DNA from: an uncultured Alphaproteobacteria bacterium
GTDB taxonomy: Bacteria > Pseudomonadota > Alphaproteobacteria > UBA7879 > VGCX01
Length of the DNA stretch: 36,371 nucleotides
Assembly (NCBI GenBank): GCA_913061155.1
Contig: CAJXSI010000001.1
Location: forward strand, 77,955 to 114,325
Direction of reading: 5' to 3'
The notes beneath the pieces were generated by a model. The model was not told the DNA's origin. It ran no database searches and was given only the letters and a program-made list of their open reading frames with translations. Position 1 is the stretch's first letter; each line of letters starts with the position of its first letter. The position numbers were made by a program, and so were the translations under genes. This document shows positions 27,316 to 36,371 of this stretch, in pieces.

Positions 27316-27615
27316 GTGGCGATTAATCGTAGTGATATAAAAAGAATTGAAAAATTGGCAAAGCTTAAGCTTTCAGAAGAAAAGATTGATGATTTTTCTG
27401 TAAGAATTTCAAGGGTTTTTGACTGGGTTGACCAGTTGAAGGAAGTTGATGTTGAAGGTGTTGCCCCAATGGCAAGTCCATTGATGGATCTTCAAAAGCA
27501 TACGACTGGCCTTAGAGAAGATACTGTGACGGATGGGGATCGTGTTCATGACGTTATTCAAAATGCGCCCAGTTCACAGCATAACTCGTTCGTTGTTCCC
27601 AAAGTTGTTGAATAA
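27316..27615 (+). CDS. gatC: Asp-tRNA(Asn)/Glu-tRNA(Gln) amidotransferase subunit C
   Basis: The small subunit that wraps around GatA and stabilises the GatCAB complex. I start at GTG 27316, which gives 99 residues (V/M-AINRSDIKRIEKLAKLKLSE), the normal GatC length, with AGGAG at 27301-27305 ten bases upstream. The track's start at 27250 adds 22 basic residues read from the adjacent repeat element. Family features are the N-terminal helix IEKLAKLKLSEE, VDVEGVAPMASPL and the end APSSQHNSFVVPKVVE. It is first in a run of eight co-directional genes. Confidence 0.94.
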   Translation: MAINRSDIKRIEKLAKLKLSEEKIDDFSVRISRVFDWVDQLKEVDVEGVAPMASPLMDLQKHTTGLREDTVTDGDRVHDVIQNAPSSQHNSFVVPKVVE

Positions 27616-27638
27616 ATAATAAATATGGATGGTTCTTA

Positions 27639-29108
27639 ATGACTGACTTAACCCGGTTAGATTATGCCTCAATACGTAAAGGCTTAACATCAAAGGCTTT
27701 CACAACAAAAGAAGTTGTGCAGTCTTATATCAATAAAATGGATAGTACGCGTCCATTAAACTGTTACATCACAGAATGCACAGATAAAGCATTGAAAGAT
27801 GCGGCAGCATCAGATGATCGGATTCAAAATAACGAGGCACGACCTTTGGAAGGTCTGCCACTGGCCATTAAAGATAACTATTGCACAAAAGGTATTTTGA
27901 CAACAAACGGATCAAAAATCCTAAGTAATTTTATTCCCCCTTATGAATCAACAATTACCCATCGCCTTAAAGGGGCTGGGGCCATCGCACTTGGAAAAAC
28001 AAATTTGGATGAATTTGCAATGGGGTCTTCCACTATAACAAGTTATTATGACCCAACGATTAACCCGTGGAAAAAAGAAGGATCTGATCGTGATTTAACA
28101 CCTGGCGGGTCTTCGGGTGGATCATCTGCATCTGTGGCGGCAAGATCTTCATTAATAGCCCTGGGGTCAGATACGGGGGGATCCATTCGTCAACCAGCTT
28201 CGTTTTGTGGGGTTGTTGGGCTTAAGCCAACCTATGGATTGTGTTCAAGGTTTGGAATTATTGCCTTTGCGTCATCTTTAGACCAGGCCGGTCCAATTAC
28301 ACGGACTGTTCGGGATTCGGCAATTGTTTTGAAACAGATGGCGGGCCATGATCCCCATGATTTTACATCTGTGAAGTATCCAGTGCCTGATTACGAGGCA
28401 GCTTTGACAGGAAATATTAAAGGCTTGAAAGTGGGTATTCCAAAAGAATACCGGATGGAAGGCTTGGATTTTGAAGTATCTGAATGGTGGGAAAAAACGT
28501 CCCAATGGTTAAGTGAGGCAGGCGCTGAAATAATTGACGTTTCTTTGCCCCACACACGTTACGCTTTGCCTGTTTATTATATTGTGGCTCCGGCAGAGGC
28601 TTCTTCGAATTTGGCGCGTTATGATGGGGTGCGTTATGGCTATCGCGCAGAAGGGGCAGAAAGTATCGAAGAAATATATGAAATGACCCGGACCCAAGGA
28701 TTTGGTGATGAAGTCAAACGTCGTATTTTGCTTGGGACATACGTTTTATCAGCTGGAAAATACGAAGATTATTACTTGCGGGCACAGCGTGTTCGCCAAA
28801 AAGTTACAGATGACTTTACAGAAGTTTTTAAATCTGTGGACGTTCTTTTGACGCCAACCACACCAACCACAGCCTTTGAATTGGGCGAAAATACAGCAGA
28901 TCCGTTGGCAATGTATATGCAAGACTTGTTCACTGTTGCAACAAACTTGGCCGGTATTCCAGGCATTTCTGTTCCCGTCACAACCTCCAGAGAAGGGCTG
29001 CCCATAGGGATGCAATTGATTGGCCCCAGGTTTGGGGAAGAAGTTATTTTGAGGACGGCTGATGTAATAGAACGTGTTGCTGGATTCAAGTTGAAGGAAG
29101 AATTCTAA
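27639..29108 (+). CDS. gatA: Asp-tRNA(Asn)/Glu-tRNA(Gln) amidotransferase subunit A
   Basis: The glutaminase subunit, which frees ammonia from glutamine and passes it to GatB. The 489 residues carry the amidase signature TPGGSSGGSSASVAARSSLI. The predicted Ser-cis-Ser-Lys catalytic triad is Lys78 (PLAIKDNYCT), Ser158 and Ser182 (GSDTGGSIRQPAS). The C-terminal FTVATNLAGIPGISVPV and GLPIGMQLIGPRFGE are family-typical. It follows gatC by 23 bases and its TAA overlaps the gatB ATG as TAATG. Confidence 0.96.
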   Translation: MTDLTRLDYASIRKGLTSKAFTTKEVVQSYINKMDSTRPLNCYITECTDKALKDAAASDDRIQNNEARPLEGLPLAIKDNYCTKGILTTNGSKILSNFIPPYESTITHRLKGAGAIALGKTNLDEFAMGSSTITSYYDPTINPWKKEGSDRDLTPGGSSGGSSASVAARSSLIALGSDTGGSIRQPASFCGVVGLKPTYGLCSRFGIIAFASSLDQAGPITRTVRDSAIVLKQMAGHDPHDFTSVKYPVPDYEAALTGNIKGLKVGIPKEYRMEGLDFEVSEWWEKTSQWLSEAGAEIIDVSLPHTRYALPVYYIVAPAEASSNLARYDGVRYGYRAEGAESIEEIYEMTRTQGFGDEVKRRILLGTYVLSAGKYEDYYLRAQRVRQKVTDDFTEVFKSVDVLLTPTTPTTAFELGENTADPLAMYMQDLFTVATNLAGIPGISVPVTTSREGLPIGMQLIGPRFGEEVILRTADVIERVAGFKLKEEF

Positions 29109-30577
29109 TGTCAAAAAATTATGTGAAAACATCCACAGGAACATGGGAAGTTGTTATCGGGCTTGAGGTCCATACCCAGATCAAAACTAATTCAAAGTTA
29201 TTTTCCGGGGCGGCCACAACCTTTGCGGGGGAACCAAATTCCCAAGTATCTTTTGTTGATGCGGCAATGCCTGGCATGTTACCTGTTCCAAACAAAGCCT
29301 GTATTGAGCAAACTGTTAAAACAGGATTGGCCTTAAATGCCTTAATCAACTTAGTTTCCGTATTTGATCGAAAGAACTATTTCTATCCTGACCTTCCGCA
29401 GGGATATCAAATCAGTCAGTTGTATCACCCCATTGTTGGGCCCGGATATCTTGAAATAGATATTGATGATACGGTTAAAAAAATAGGCATCGAACGTATT
29501 CACATAGAACAAGATGCGGGGAAAAGTGTGCATGATGTTATGCCCAGCAGTTCCTTAATCGACTTAAATCGTTCAGGAATTGGGTTAATGGAAATTGTGA
29601 CCCAACCAGACATTCGATCTGGCGAAGAAGCAATGGAGTTTATCCGCAAGCTGCGTCTTCTTTTATGGTATCTGGGCACAAGTGATGCCAATATGGAAGA
29701 AGGCAGTTTACGTGCTGACGTAAATATTTCCATGCACCGACCTGGCACACCATTTGGTACACGGGCAGAAATTAAGAATGTGAATTCCATTCGTTTTATC
29801 GGCCAAGCCATTGAATATGAAATCAATCGCCAAATTGGTTTGCTTGAAGAGGGCGAACAAGTTGTCCAAGAAACCCGCCTATTTGATGCAGCCAAAGGCG
29901 TAACAAGATCGATGCGCGGCAAAGAAGACGCCCAGGATTATCGTTATTTTCCAGATCCAGATTTACTGCCCGTTATTTTGGATGAAGGCTTTGTCCAAGG
30001 CTTGAAAGACAGCCTGCCAGAGTTGCCAGATCAAAAGAAAAAACGATTTATGGAAAGTTATGGTTTATCCAAGTATGATGCATCTGTTATTATTTCCGAT
30101 ATTAGAACCCCTACTTATTTTGAATCAGCGGTTAAAAATGCAGGCGAAAAAGAAGGCACAGCCAAATTAATCGCCAACTGGGTGACAACAGAATTATTCA
30201 GAGTTTTAAAAGAAGAAAGCCTTGAAATTGACCAATCAAAAATCCCAGCTGCATCGCTGGCAGAGCTGGTCAATTTAATCCAAGATGGAACGATTTCTGG
30301 GCGTACTGCAAAGGAAGTTTTCCTTGATATGTGGACCACTGGGAAACCTGCCAAAATCATTGTCGAAGAAAAAGGTCTTTTGCAGATCAGTAATACATCT
30401 GAACTGGAACAGCTTGCCGAAAATGTGATACAAGAAAACCCTGACGTGGTACAAAAGTACAAAGCTGGTAAAGATAAATTATTGGGCTTTTTCGTTGGTA
30501 AAATGATGCAATTAACGGGGGGGAAAGCCAATCCCAAAATCGTTAATGAAATCCTTGTCAAAAAATTATCAGAATAA
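29108..30577 (+). CDS. gatB: Asp-tRNA(Asn)/Glu-tRNA(Gln) amidotransferase subunit B
   Basis: The tRNA-binding and kinase subunit, which activates the misacylated Glu or Asp with ATP and amidates it with ammonia from GatA. Signatures include WEVVIGLEVHTQIKTNSKLF, DLPQGYQISQLYHPI, IHIEQDAGKSVHD, SLIDLNRSGIGLMEIVTQPD and EGSLRADVNIS. The C-terminal YqeY-like helical tail (about 340-489) is present and ends GKANPKIVNEILVKKL. At 489 residues it is full length. It starts inside the gatA stop codon, so the two are translationally coupled. Organisms with this complex usually lack GlnRS and/or AsnRS. Confidence 0.96.
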   Translation: MSKNYVKTSTGTWEVVIGLEVHTQIKTNSKLFSGAATTFAGEPNSQVSFVDAAMPGMLPVPNKACIEQTVKTGLALNALINLVSVFDRKNYFYPDLPQGYQISQLYHPIVGPGYLEIDIDDTVKKIGIERIHIEQDAGKSVHDVMPSSSLIDLNRSGIGLMEIVTQPDIRSGEEAMEFIRKLRLLLWYLGTSDANMEEGSLRADVNISMHRPGTPFGTRAEIKNVNSIRFIGQAIEYEINRQIGLLEEGEQVVQETRLFDAAKGVTRSMRGKEDAQDYRYFPDPDLLPVILDEGFVQGLKDSLPELPDQKKKRFMESYGLSKYDASVIISDIRTPTYFESAVKNAGEKEGTAKLIANWVTTELFRVLKEESLEIDQSKIPAASLAELVNLIQDGTISGRTAKEVFLDMWTTGKPAKIIVEEKGLLQISNTSELEQLAENVIQENPDVVQKYKAGKDKLLGFFVGKMMQLTGGKANPKIVNEILVKKLSE

Positions 30578-30589
30578 TAAGGAATTATT

Positions 30590-31585
30590 ATGACAGCACA
30601 AGATAAATTCTTAGGTCAAAACAAAGAACAGCTTTTAAAGCTTTATGAACAAATGTTATTGATTCGTCGCTTCGAAGAAAAATCAGGCCAATTATATGGT
30701 ATGGGGAAAATCGCCGGTTTTTGCCACCTTTATATTGGGCAAGAAGCCGTGGTTGTTGGGGTTCAAAGTCAACTGAATCAAGATAAAGATACGGTTATTA
30801 CGGCTTACCGTGACCACGGTCACATGCTGGCTTGCGGTATGGATCCAGGCGGTGTATTGGCTGAACTAATGGGCCGCGAAGGCGGTTTTTCCAAAGGTAA
30901 AGGCGGGTCCATGCATATGTTTAGTGTGGAAAAACGCTTTTACGGTGGCCATGGTATTGTGGGCGCCCAGGTTCCTATTGGGACAGGCCTTGCCTTTGCC
31001 CATAAATATGAAGAGGATGGCGGACTTGCTGCTGCTTATATGGGTGACGGGGCGGCCAACCAAGGTCAGGTTTACGAAGCCTTTAACATGGCCTCGTTAT
31101 GGAAATTACCCGTTCTTTATATTATTGAAAACAACCAATATGCGATGGGAACATCAACCGAACGTCATTCATCATCTGAAAAATTTTATTTACGTGGCGA
31201 ACCTTTTGGCATTAAAGGCGAAGCTGTCGACGGCATGAATATTTTGGAGGTTCAAAAAGCGGCTGCCCGGGCAACCAAGCATATTCGTGAAGGCAAGGGG
31301 CCGTATCTTTTGGAAATTGAAACGTACAGATACAAAGGTCATTCCATGTCTGATCCCGCAAAATACCGGGATAAAGAGGAAGTTGATGCTTATCGTAAAG
31401 ATAATGATCCAATTATCAATTTTAAAAAAGATCTTTTGAATTCAGATTTGTTTAATGACGAAGATTTCAAATCAATCGAAGATCGCATCAAAGAAGAAGT
31501 TAAAAAAGCTGTTGAATTTTCAGAGGCATCACCAGAACCAGATGCCAGCGAACTATATACAGATATCTTAGTGGAGTCCAAATAA
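30590..31585 (+). CDS. pdhA: pyruvate dehydrogenase E1 component, alpha subunit
   Basis: With PdhB it decarboxylates pyruvate on thiamine diphosphate and transfers the acetyl group to the lipoyl arm of E2. The 331 residues contain [20 protein letters not shown] at the start, [18 protein letters not shown], and the thiamine-diphosphate motif [20 protein letters not shown] ending [25 protein letters not shown] is the phosphorylation-loop region of E1 alpha proteins. AAGGA precedes the ATG. It starts 12 bases after gatB, and its TAA overlaps the pdhB ATG. Confidence 0.96.
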   Translation: MTAQDKFLGQNKEQLLKLYEQMLLIRRFEEKSGQLYGMGKIAGFCHLYIGQEAVVVGVQSQLNQDKDTVITAYRDHGHMLACGMDPGGVLAELMGREGGFSKGKGGSMHMFSVEKRFYGGHGIVGAQVPIGTGLAFAHKYEEDGGLAAAYMGDGAANQGQVYEAFNMASLWKLPVLYIIENNQYAMGTSTERHSSSEKFYLRGEPFGIKGEAVDGMNILEVQKAAARATKHIREGKGPYLLEIETYRYKGHSMSDPAKYRDKEEVDAYRKDNDPIINFKKDLLNSDLFNDEDFKSIEDRIKEEVKKAVEFSEASPEPDASELYTDILVESK

Positions 31586-32565
31586 TGACAACATTAACCA
31601 TTAGAGAAGCCTTAAGAGACGCAATGGCAGAAGAAATGCGCCGTGATGAAAAAGTTTTTGTCATGGGGGAAGAAGTTGCCGAATATCAAGGGGCCTATAA
31701 AGTTACCCAAGGCTTATTGCAAGAATTTGGGGCCAAGCGTGTTATTGACACCCCAATCACAGAGCATGGTTTTGCTGGATTGGCAGTTGGGGCGGCGTTC
31801 CGTGGATTACGCCCTGTTGTGGAATTCATGACGTTTAACTTTGCCATGCAGGCGATTGACCACATTATTAACTCTGCTGCAAAAACGCTTTATATGTCTG
31901 GCGGGCAAATGGGATGCCCCATTGTTTTCCGTGGGCCAAACGGCGCGGCTTCCCGTGTTGGGGCACAACATTCCCAATGTTATGCATCATGGTACAGTCA
32001 CTGCCCAGGTTTAAAAGTTATTGCGCCTTACAGTGCCGCAGATGCAAAAGGTCTTTTGAAGGCTGCCATTCGCGATCCGAACCCTGTTGTTTTCTTGGAA
32101 AATGAATTGATTTATGGAACGTCTTTTGATGTGCCGGATGGGGATGATCATATTATTCCAATCGGAAAGGCAGCTGTCGTTCGTAAAGGAAAAGATGTCA
32201 CAATCACAGCGTATTCAATTATGGTTGGTAAGGCCTTGAAAGCCGCAGAAGTTTTGGCTGAAGAAGGCATTGACGCCGAAGTTATTGATTTACGGACCAT
32301 TCGCCCAATGGATACAGAGACAATTATTGATTCTGTTAAAAAGACAAATCGTCTTGTCGCAACCGAAGAAGGTTGGGGACAATCAGGGGTTGCCGCTGAA
32401 ATCAGTACCGTTGTTCAAGAACAGGCCTTTGATTATTTGGATGCGCCAGTGGCCCGTGTATCTGCCAAAGATGTGCCCTTGCCGTATGCTGCAAACTTGG
32501 AAAAATTGGCTTTGCCACAGGTTGAAGATATTGTCAAAGCTGTTAAAGGCGTTTGTTATAAATAA
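31585..32565 (+). CDS. pdhB: pyruvate dehydrogenase E1 component, beta subunit
   Basis: The partner of PdhA, completing the thiamine-diphosphate active site at the subunit interface. The 326 residues have [80 protein letters not shown] and a C-terminal transketolase domain with [16 protein letters not shown]. It has no N-terminal lipoyl domain, unlike the longer PdhB of many free-living alphaproteobacteria, so the E2 protein is the only lipoyl carrier encoded in this operon. The ATG overlaps the pdhA stop as TAATG. Confidence 0.96.
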   Translation: MTTLTIREALRDAMAEEMRRDEKVFVMGEEVAEYQGAYKVTQGLLQEFGAKRVIDTPITEHGFAGLAVGAAFRGLRPVVEFMTFNFAMQAIDHIINSAAKTLYMSGGQMGCPIVFRGPNGAASRVGAQHSQCYASWYSHCPGLKVIAPYSAADAKGLLKAAIRDPNPVVFLENELIYGTSFDVPDGDDHIIPIGKAAVVRKGKDVTITAYSIMVGKALKAAEVLAEEGIDAEVIDLRTIRPMDTETIIDSVKKTNRLVATEEGWGQSGVAAEISTVVQEQAFDYLDAPVARVSAKDVPLPYAANLEKLALPQVEDIVKAVKGVCYK

Positions 32566-32580
32566 TCCAGAGGAATTAAT

Positions 32581-33828
32581 ATGCCCATAGAAATTTTAAT
32601 GCCAGCCTTATCCCCCACAATGACAGAGGGAAACCTTGTTAAATGGCACGTAGCCGAAGGGGATAAAGTCGAAGCTGGAGACTTACTGGCCGAAATTGAA
32701 ACAGACAAAGCCACCATGGAAGTGGAAGCTGTGGATGAGGGGACAATCGGCAAAATTTTGATTGCAGAAGGTACCCAGGATGTAAAAGTTAATGCGGCGA
32801 TTGCCCTTTTATTAGAAGAGGGTGAGGCGGCAACTGCTTTGGATGGATATACATCAAAAGGTGATGCCCCCCAATCTGCCCCGGCGGAAAAAGAACCTGA
32901 TCAACCTCAGACAGTGCAAGAATCTGCGCCAGCACCAGTTGTGCCCACAAATTCACAAGATCGTCTATTTGCCAGCCCACTTGCAAAACGCATTGCCTTA
33001 GATAAAGGTGTGGATTTAAACAGTGTCAATGGTAGTGGCCCACACGGACGCATTGTTAAACGTGATGTAGAAGGATTATCGGGCGGACAAGCTGCGCCTG
33101 CGCCATCCATTCAACAACCAACCAGCACTGGCCCTGAATTTGAAGATGTTCCATTATCCGGCATGCGTAAAATTATTGCCAAACGTTTATTGGAATCCAA
33201 GCAAACAATTCCCCATTTTTATCTGACAGTTGATTGTCAGCTAGATGACTTAATGGCAACACGCAAACAATTGAATGAAGGCTTGGCAGATCAAGGCAAA
33301 AAAATCACCGTTAATGATTTTGTCATCAAGGCCGTTGCCATGGCTTTGCGTGATACGCCCGATGCCAATGCCAGTTGGGTGGGGAATGCCATCCGTCGTT
33401 ACAAGCATAGTGATGTATCTGTTGCTGTGGCGATTGATGATGGTTTGGTGACGCCGATTATTAAAAAAGCCGAATTGAAATCAATTGTGACTGTTTCTGA
33501 TGAAATGAAAGTATTGGCCAAAAAAGCCAAGGACGGCAAGTTAAAGCCCGAAGAATTCCAAGGGGGCAGTTTCAGCATTTCCAATTTGGGTATGTTTGGT
33601 ATTAAACAATTTAATGCCATAATTAATCCCCCCCAAGCCTGTATTATGGCAGTCGGGGCAGGGGAGAAACGCCCTGTAATTGTGGATGGTCAAGTGACAT
33701 CCAGAACTGTGGTAACCATTACTTTGTCATCCGATCACCGTGTTGTAGACGGCAAAGTTGGGGCTGATTTCTTAACGGCCTTTAAGAAGTATATGGAAAA
33801 CCCTGTTTTGTTATTAGCGCAAGGATAA
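32581..33828 (+). CDS. pdhC: pyruvate dehydrogenase E2, dihydrolipoamide acetyltransferase
   Basis: The E2 core that moves acetyl groups from E1 to CoA. The 415 residues have one lipoyl domain (1-80, with the lipoylated Lys43 in [13 protein letters not shown]), an Ala/Pro-rich linker (about 90-125), an E1/E3-binding domain (about 128-165, [17 protein letters not shown] to GRIVKRDV), a second linker and the catalytic domain, with DHRVVDG giving His386 and Asp390. A GAGGAAT Shine-Dalgarno precedes the ATG, 15 bases after pdhB. Lys43 would be a target of the LipA encoded downstream. Confidence 0.96.
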   Translation: MPIEILMPALSPTMTEGNLVKWHVAEGDKVEAGDLLAEIETDKATMEVEAVDEGTIGKILIAEGTQDVKVNAAIALLLEEGEAATALDGYTSKGDAPQSAPAEKEPDQPQTVQESAPAPVVPTNSQDRLFASPLAKRIALDKGVDLNSVNGSGPHGRIVKRDVEGLSGGQAAPAPSIQQPTSTGPEFEDVPLSGMRKIIAKRLLESKQTIPHFYLTVDCQLDDLMATRKQLNEGLADQGKKITVNDFVIKAVAMALRDTPDANASWVGNAIRRYKHSDVSVAVAIDDGLVTPIIKKAELKSIVTVSDEMKVLAKKAKDGKLKPEEFQGGSFSISNLGMFGIKQFNAIINPPQACIMAVGAGEKRPVIVDGQVTSRTVVTITLSSDHRVVDGKVGADFLTAFKKYMENPVLLLAQG

Positions 33829-33831
33829 GAT

Positions 33832-35214
33832 ATGACAAAAAAATTTGATGTTGCCATAATTGGTGCCGGCCCAGGCGGATATGTTGCTGCCATTCGGGCA
33901 TCCCAATTGGGATTAAAAACAGTTGTTATTGAAAAAAATAACCTTGGGGGCGTATGCCTAAACTGGGGATGCATTCCAACGAAGGCCTTATTACGGGCGT
34001 CTGAAATTCATCATTTGCTGCACACTGTTGGGGATTACGGTTTTTCTGTCGATAATATTAAATTCGATATGAAAAAAGTGGTTGAACGATCCCGTAATAT
34101 TGCCAAACAATTATCCTCTGGGATTGCCCATTTATTAAAGAAAAACAAAGTGGAAACCATCAAAGGGTATGCCCGTCTTAAGGGAAATAAACAAATTGAT
34201 GTGGATGGTCAAACGGTTGAAGCAAAGCATATTATCTTGGCAACAGGGGCTCGGCCACGGATTTTGCCAGGATTGGAACCTGATGGAAAATTGGTTTGGA
34301 CGTCTAAAGAAGCCATGATTGCCGAAAGTATTCCTGAAAAGTTATTGGTGATTGGGTCCGGGGCGATTGGCGTTGAATTTGCCAGTTTCTATCAAAACAT
34401 GGGGGCCAAAGTTTCGATCGTGGAACTGCAAGACAGGATTTTACCTGTTGAAGACGGCGAAATTTCAGACTTTGCAAGGAAATCCTTTGAAAAACAGGGC
34501 ATGAAAATTCATACCCAAACAACTGTTAAGAAGCTGAATAAATCTGACAAGACTGTGACAGCCACTTTGGATAAAAAAGGCACAGTTACAGAAGAAACTT
34601 TTGATCGTGTGATTGTTGCCATCGGGATTCAGGGCAATACAGAAGACCTGGGTCTTGATAAAACTAAGGCAAAAGTGGATCGCAATCAAATTCAAGTGAA
34701 TGATTGGTATGAAACAGCTGAACCCGGTCTGTATGCCATTGGCGATGTGATCAGTGGCCCCTGGTTGGCCCACAAGGCAAGCCACGAAGCAACCATCTGT
34801 ATTGAAAAAATTGCCGGGCAAAAAGATGTTCATAAGTTAAATAAATTAAATATTCCAGGCTGCACATATTCTCGTCCGCAAATTGCCAGCATTGGCCTGA
34901 CAGAAGCCGCAGCCAAAGAACGAGGACTTGATATCAAGGTTGGGCGTTTTCCTTTCCAAGGGAATGGGAAAGCCATTGCATTGGGTGAACCTGAAGGCAT
35001 TGTCAAAACAATCTTTGATAATAAGACGGGCGAATTACTGGGCGCACATATGATTGGGGCCGAAGTGACCGAAATGATCCAAGGCTTTGGCATTGCCAAA
35101 ACGCTTGAAACGACTGAAGTTGAATTAATGCAAACCATCTTTCCGCATCCGACGCTTTCTGAAATGATGCACGAGTCTGTTTTGGATGCCTTCAAACGTG
35201 TGATACACTTTTAG
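33832..35214 (+). CDS. lpdA: dihydrolipoamide dehydrogenase (E3)
   Basis: A flavoenzyme that reoxidises dihydrolipoamide and reduces NAD+. The 460 residues have the FAD-binding DVAIIGAGPGGYVAAIRA, the redox disulfide GGVCLNWGCIPTKALL (Cys42 and Cys47), the NAD-binding LLVIGSGAIGVEFASFY, the second FAD motif PGLYAIGDVI and the C-terminal active-site FPHPTLSEMMHESVLDA (His439 with Glu444). It begins three bases after the pdhC stop, with AAGGA inside the end of pdhC as Shine-Dalgarno. The placement marks it as the pyruvate dehydrogenase E3, although it may also serve 2-oxoglutarate dehydrogenase. Confidence 0.96.
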   Translation: MTKKFDVAIIGAGPGGYVAAIRASQLGLKTVVIEKNNLGGVCLNWGCIPTKALLRASEIHHLLHTVGDYGFSVDNIKFDMKKVVERSRNIAKQLSSGIAHLLKKNKVETIKGYARLKGNKQIDVDGQTVEAKHIILATGARPRILPGLEPDGKLVWTSKEAMIAESIPEKLLVIGSGAIGVEFASFYQNMGAKVSIVELQDRILPVEDGEISDFARKSFEKQGMKIHTQTTVKKLNKSDKTVTATLDKKGTVTEETFDRVIVAIGIQGNTEDLGLDKTKAKVDRNQIQVNDWYETAEPGLYAIGDVISGPWLAHKASHEATICIEKIAGQKDVHKLNKLNIPGCTYSRPQIASIGLTEAAAKERGLDIKVGRFPFQGNGKAIALGEPEGIVKTIFDNKTGELLGAHMIGAEVTEMIQGFGIAKTLETTEVELMQTIFPHPTLSEMMHESVLDAFKRVIHF

Positions 35215-35235
35215 TAATCACAAAATTGGTGTTAT

Positions 35236-36159
35236 ATGACAGTTAAACCTATACGCGATAAACAGCCCGAACAAAAGTTGCCCAAGCCAGACTGGCTGCG
35301 GGTTAAGGCGCCTGTGTCCCAAGGATACAAGGAAACCAAAATGTTGATGGGTGTGTCGCGTTTGAATACGGTATGTGAGGAAGCGGCCTGCCCAAATATT
35401 GGGGAATGCTGGGAAAAAAAGCATGCCACCATTATGGTTATGGGCGATACCTGCACGCGGGCCTGTGCCTTTTGTAATATTAAAACGGGCCGCCCAGAGG
35501 CTTTGGATGCGCAAGAACCTGCGCGTGTTGCAGCGGCCTTAAAGTCACTGCAACTTAAGCATGTGGTGATTACATCTGTGGACCGGGATGATTTGCAAGA
35601 TGGCGGTGGGGCGCATATTGCGGCAACCATTCGGGCCATTCGTGCCGAAAATCCAGGCACAACGATAGAAGTTTTAACCCCAGATTTCCTGCGCAAGCCA
35701 GGGGGCTTAGAAAAAGTGGTTGAGGCCAAGCCAGATGTGTTCAATCATAATCTGGAAACAGTGCCAGGGCTTTACCCAACGGTACGTCCAGGGGCACGGT
35801 ATTTTCATTCCTTAAGTATTTTAAAGCGTGTAAAGGAATTGGATCCCACTATTTTCACCAAGTCCGGCATCATGGTTGGCCTGGGAGAGGAAAAAACAGA
35901 AGTTCACCAAGTGATGGATGATATGCGCATGGCCGATGTGGATTTTTTGACCATTGGTCAATATCTGCAACCAACGCCAAAGCACCACCCACTTATGAAA
36001 TTTGTGACGCCCGATGAATTCCGTAACTACGAACGCATGGCATGGGGCAAGGGATTCTTGATGGTTTCGGCGTCCCCCTTAACGCGATCATCTTATCATG
36101 CGGGGGATGATTTTGATCGCCTGCGCAAAGCACGCGAAGCATACCTGGCAAAGAATTAA
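35236..36159 (+). CDS. lipA: lipoyl synthase
   Basis: A radical-SAM enzyme that inserts two sulfurs into octanoyl groups on lipoyl domains. Both iron-sulfur ligand sets are present: the auxiliary cluster Cys47, Cys52 and Cys58 ([14 protein letters not shown]) and the radical-SAM Cys73, Cys77 and Cys80 (CTRACAFC). [43 protein letters not shown] and [16 protein letters not shown] are family signatures. The 307-residue length is normal. It follows lpdA by 21 bases, so it is probably part of the pdh operon; the Shine-Dalgarno is weak. No clear terminator follows. Confidence 0.96.
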   Translation: MTVKPIRDKQPEQKLPKPDWLRVKAPVSQGYKETKMLMGVSRLNTVCEEAACPNIGECWEKKHATIMVMGDTCTRACAFCNIKTGRPEALDAQEPARVAAALKSLQLKHVVITSVDRDDLQDGGGAHIAATIRAIRAENPGTTIEVLTPDFLRKPGGLEKVVEAKPDVFNHNLETVPGLYPTVRPGARYFHSLSILKRVKELDPTIFTKSGIMVGLGEEKTEVHQVMDDMRMADVDFLTIGQYLQPTPKHHPLMKFVTPDEFRNYERMAWGKGFLMVSASPLTRSSYHAGDDFDRLRKAREAYLAKN

Positions 36160-36236
36160 GCCGTTTCCTTTCTGTGATATCATCATGTTTCCCTTACAAA
36201 AGCCAACCGCATTAATAAAAATGACTAGGGCGCGCC

Positions 36237-36249
36237 GTGCAACAAGCCC
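36237..36249 (-). repeat. solitary copy of the 27152 element end
   Basis: GTGCAACAAGCCC here is the exact reverse complement of the 13-base left end GGGCTTGTTGCAC at 27152-27164. Both are in non-coding DNA. No matching opposite end is visible nearby, so this would be a degraded or partial copy if the match is not chance. Confidence 0.4.
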
Positions 36250-36298
36250 GAATAGATGGCCCCAGCACTTACAAACTGCCTGTAATACGGAATATTGC

Positions 36299-36329
36299 AA
36301 TTAAACCGTATTCATGATACGGTTTAATT
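36299..36329. promoter_or_regulatory. 13-bp perfect palindrome before the last gene (operator or hairpin)
   Basis: AATTAAACCGTAT, the 5-base TCATG and ATACGGTTTAATT form a perfect 13-bp inverted repeat. It sits 2 bases before the AAAAGGA Shine-Dalgarno of the gene starting at 36345. No T-run follows on either strand, which argues against an ordinary terminator for lipA. A dimeric regulator's operator or an mRNA hairpin controlling translation are the likelier readings. Confidence 0.55.
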
Positions 36330-36344
36330 AAAAGGAAACAGATT

Positions 36345-36371
36345 ATGTCTTATGCACAACGTTTTTATCCG
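36345..36371 (+). CDS. start of an unidentified gene, truncated by the window edge
   Basis: ATG 36345 begins MSYAQRFYP and runs off the end. AAAGGA lies about nine bases upstream, a good Shine-Dalgarno. Nine codons are too few to name a family. Its leader contains the 13-bp palindrome described at 36299-36329. Confidence 0.5.

Noticed and set aside
36098-36304. 68-residue ORF over the end of lipA and the gap after it
   Set aside because: It overlaps lipA in another frame and crosses the element-like match; no coding signature.
1-36371. CRISPR array, prophage, integrase, toxin-antitoxin pair or full transposase
   Set aside because: Both strands and the gaps were read; no spaced repeat array, phage genes or transposase domains were seen.

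Overview
This window reads as a chromosomal segment of an AT-rich alphaproteobacterium, possibly host-associated (Holosporales-like). The evidence is gene content and order: rpsK-rpoA-rplQ at the left edge, the rne / amiC-mrcA-prfB neighbourhood, a 1600-residue NAD-glutamate dehydrogenase, GatCAB amidotransferase, a pyruvate dehydrogenase with split E1 alpha/beta genes, and an alphaproteobacterial-style RNase E tail. The order-level placement is inference. Coding density is high, and no stretch over about 250 bases lacks a gene apart from the flanks of a small repeat element.

Layout. 1-1664: end of the ribosomal alpha operon (rpsK 3' end, rpoA, rplQ) closed by a clear intrinsic terminator. 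1859-2746 (-): an APH-family kinase. 2825-2938: promoter and tRNA-Gly(GCC). 3026-8396 (+): the large glutamate dehydrogenase and an unrecognised 167-residue protein. 8418-11921 (-): rne followed directly by an MFS transporter gene. 12164-18442 (+): amiC, mrcA (PBP1A), prfB with an intact programmed frameshift, and murJ. 18455-21708 (-): polA-idi with a TAATG overlap. 21854-25940 (+): a large predicted outer-membrane protein with three AMIN-like modules and two tandem barrels, then a PBP4-type D-Ala-D-Ala peptidase. 25937-27062 (-): csaA-like, small DMT-type membrane protein and Nudix hydrolase in a tight operon. 27152-27293: a MITE-like or IS-derived element directly in front of gatC. 27316-36159 (+): gatC-gatA-gatB-pdhA-pdhB-pdhC-lpdA-lipA, all closely packed. 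36299-36371: a perfect palindrome and the first nine codons of another gene.

How the genes work together. The middle of the window is rich in cell-envelope functions: lipid II flipping (MurJ), glycan polymerisation and cross-linking (PBP1A), cross-link trimming (PBP4 type), septal glycan cleavage (AmiC) and a putative peptidoglycan-binding outer-membrane protein. The right part pairs tRNA amidation (GatCAB) with the whole pyruvate dehydrogenase complex and the lipoyl synthase that completes the cofactor on its E2 subunit. Glutamate dehydrogenase and pyruvate dehydrogenase together would feed the TCA cycle from amino acids and pyruvate.

The most unusual items are the AMIN3-double-barrel protein, the small inverted-repeat element in the gatC leader with an exact 13-bp terminal match about 9 kb away, the palindrome before the last gene, and several start sites that differ from the ORF track (prfB, gatC, csaA, idi, amiC, Nudix). 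No CRISPR array, prophage or complete transposase gene was seen.
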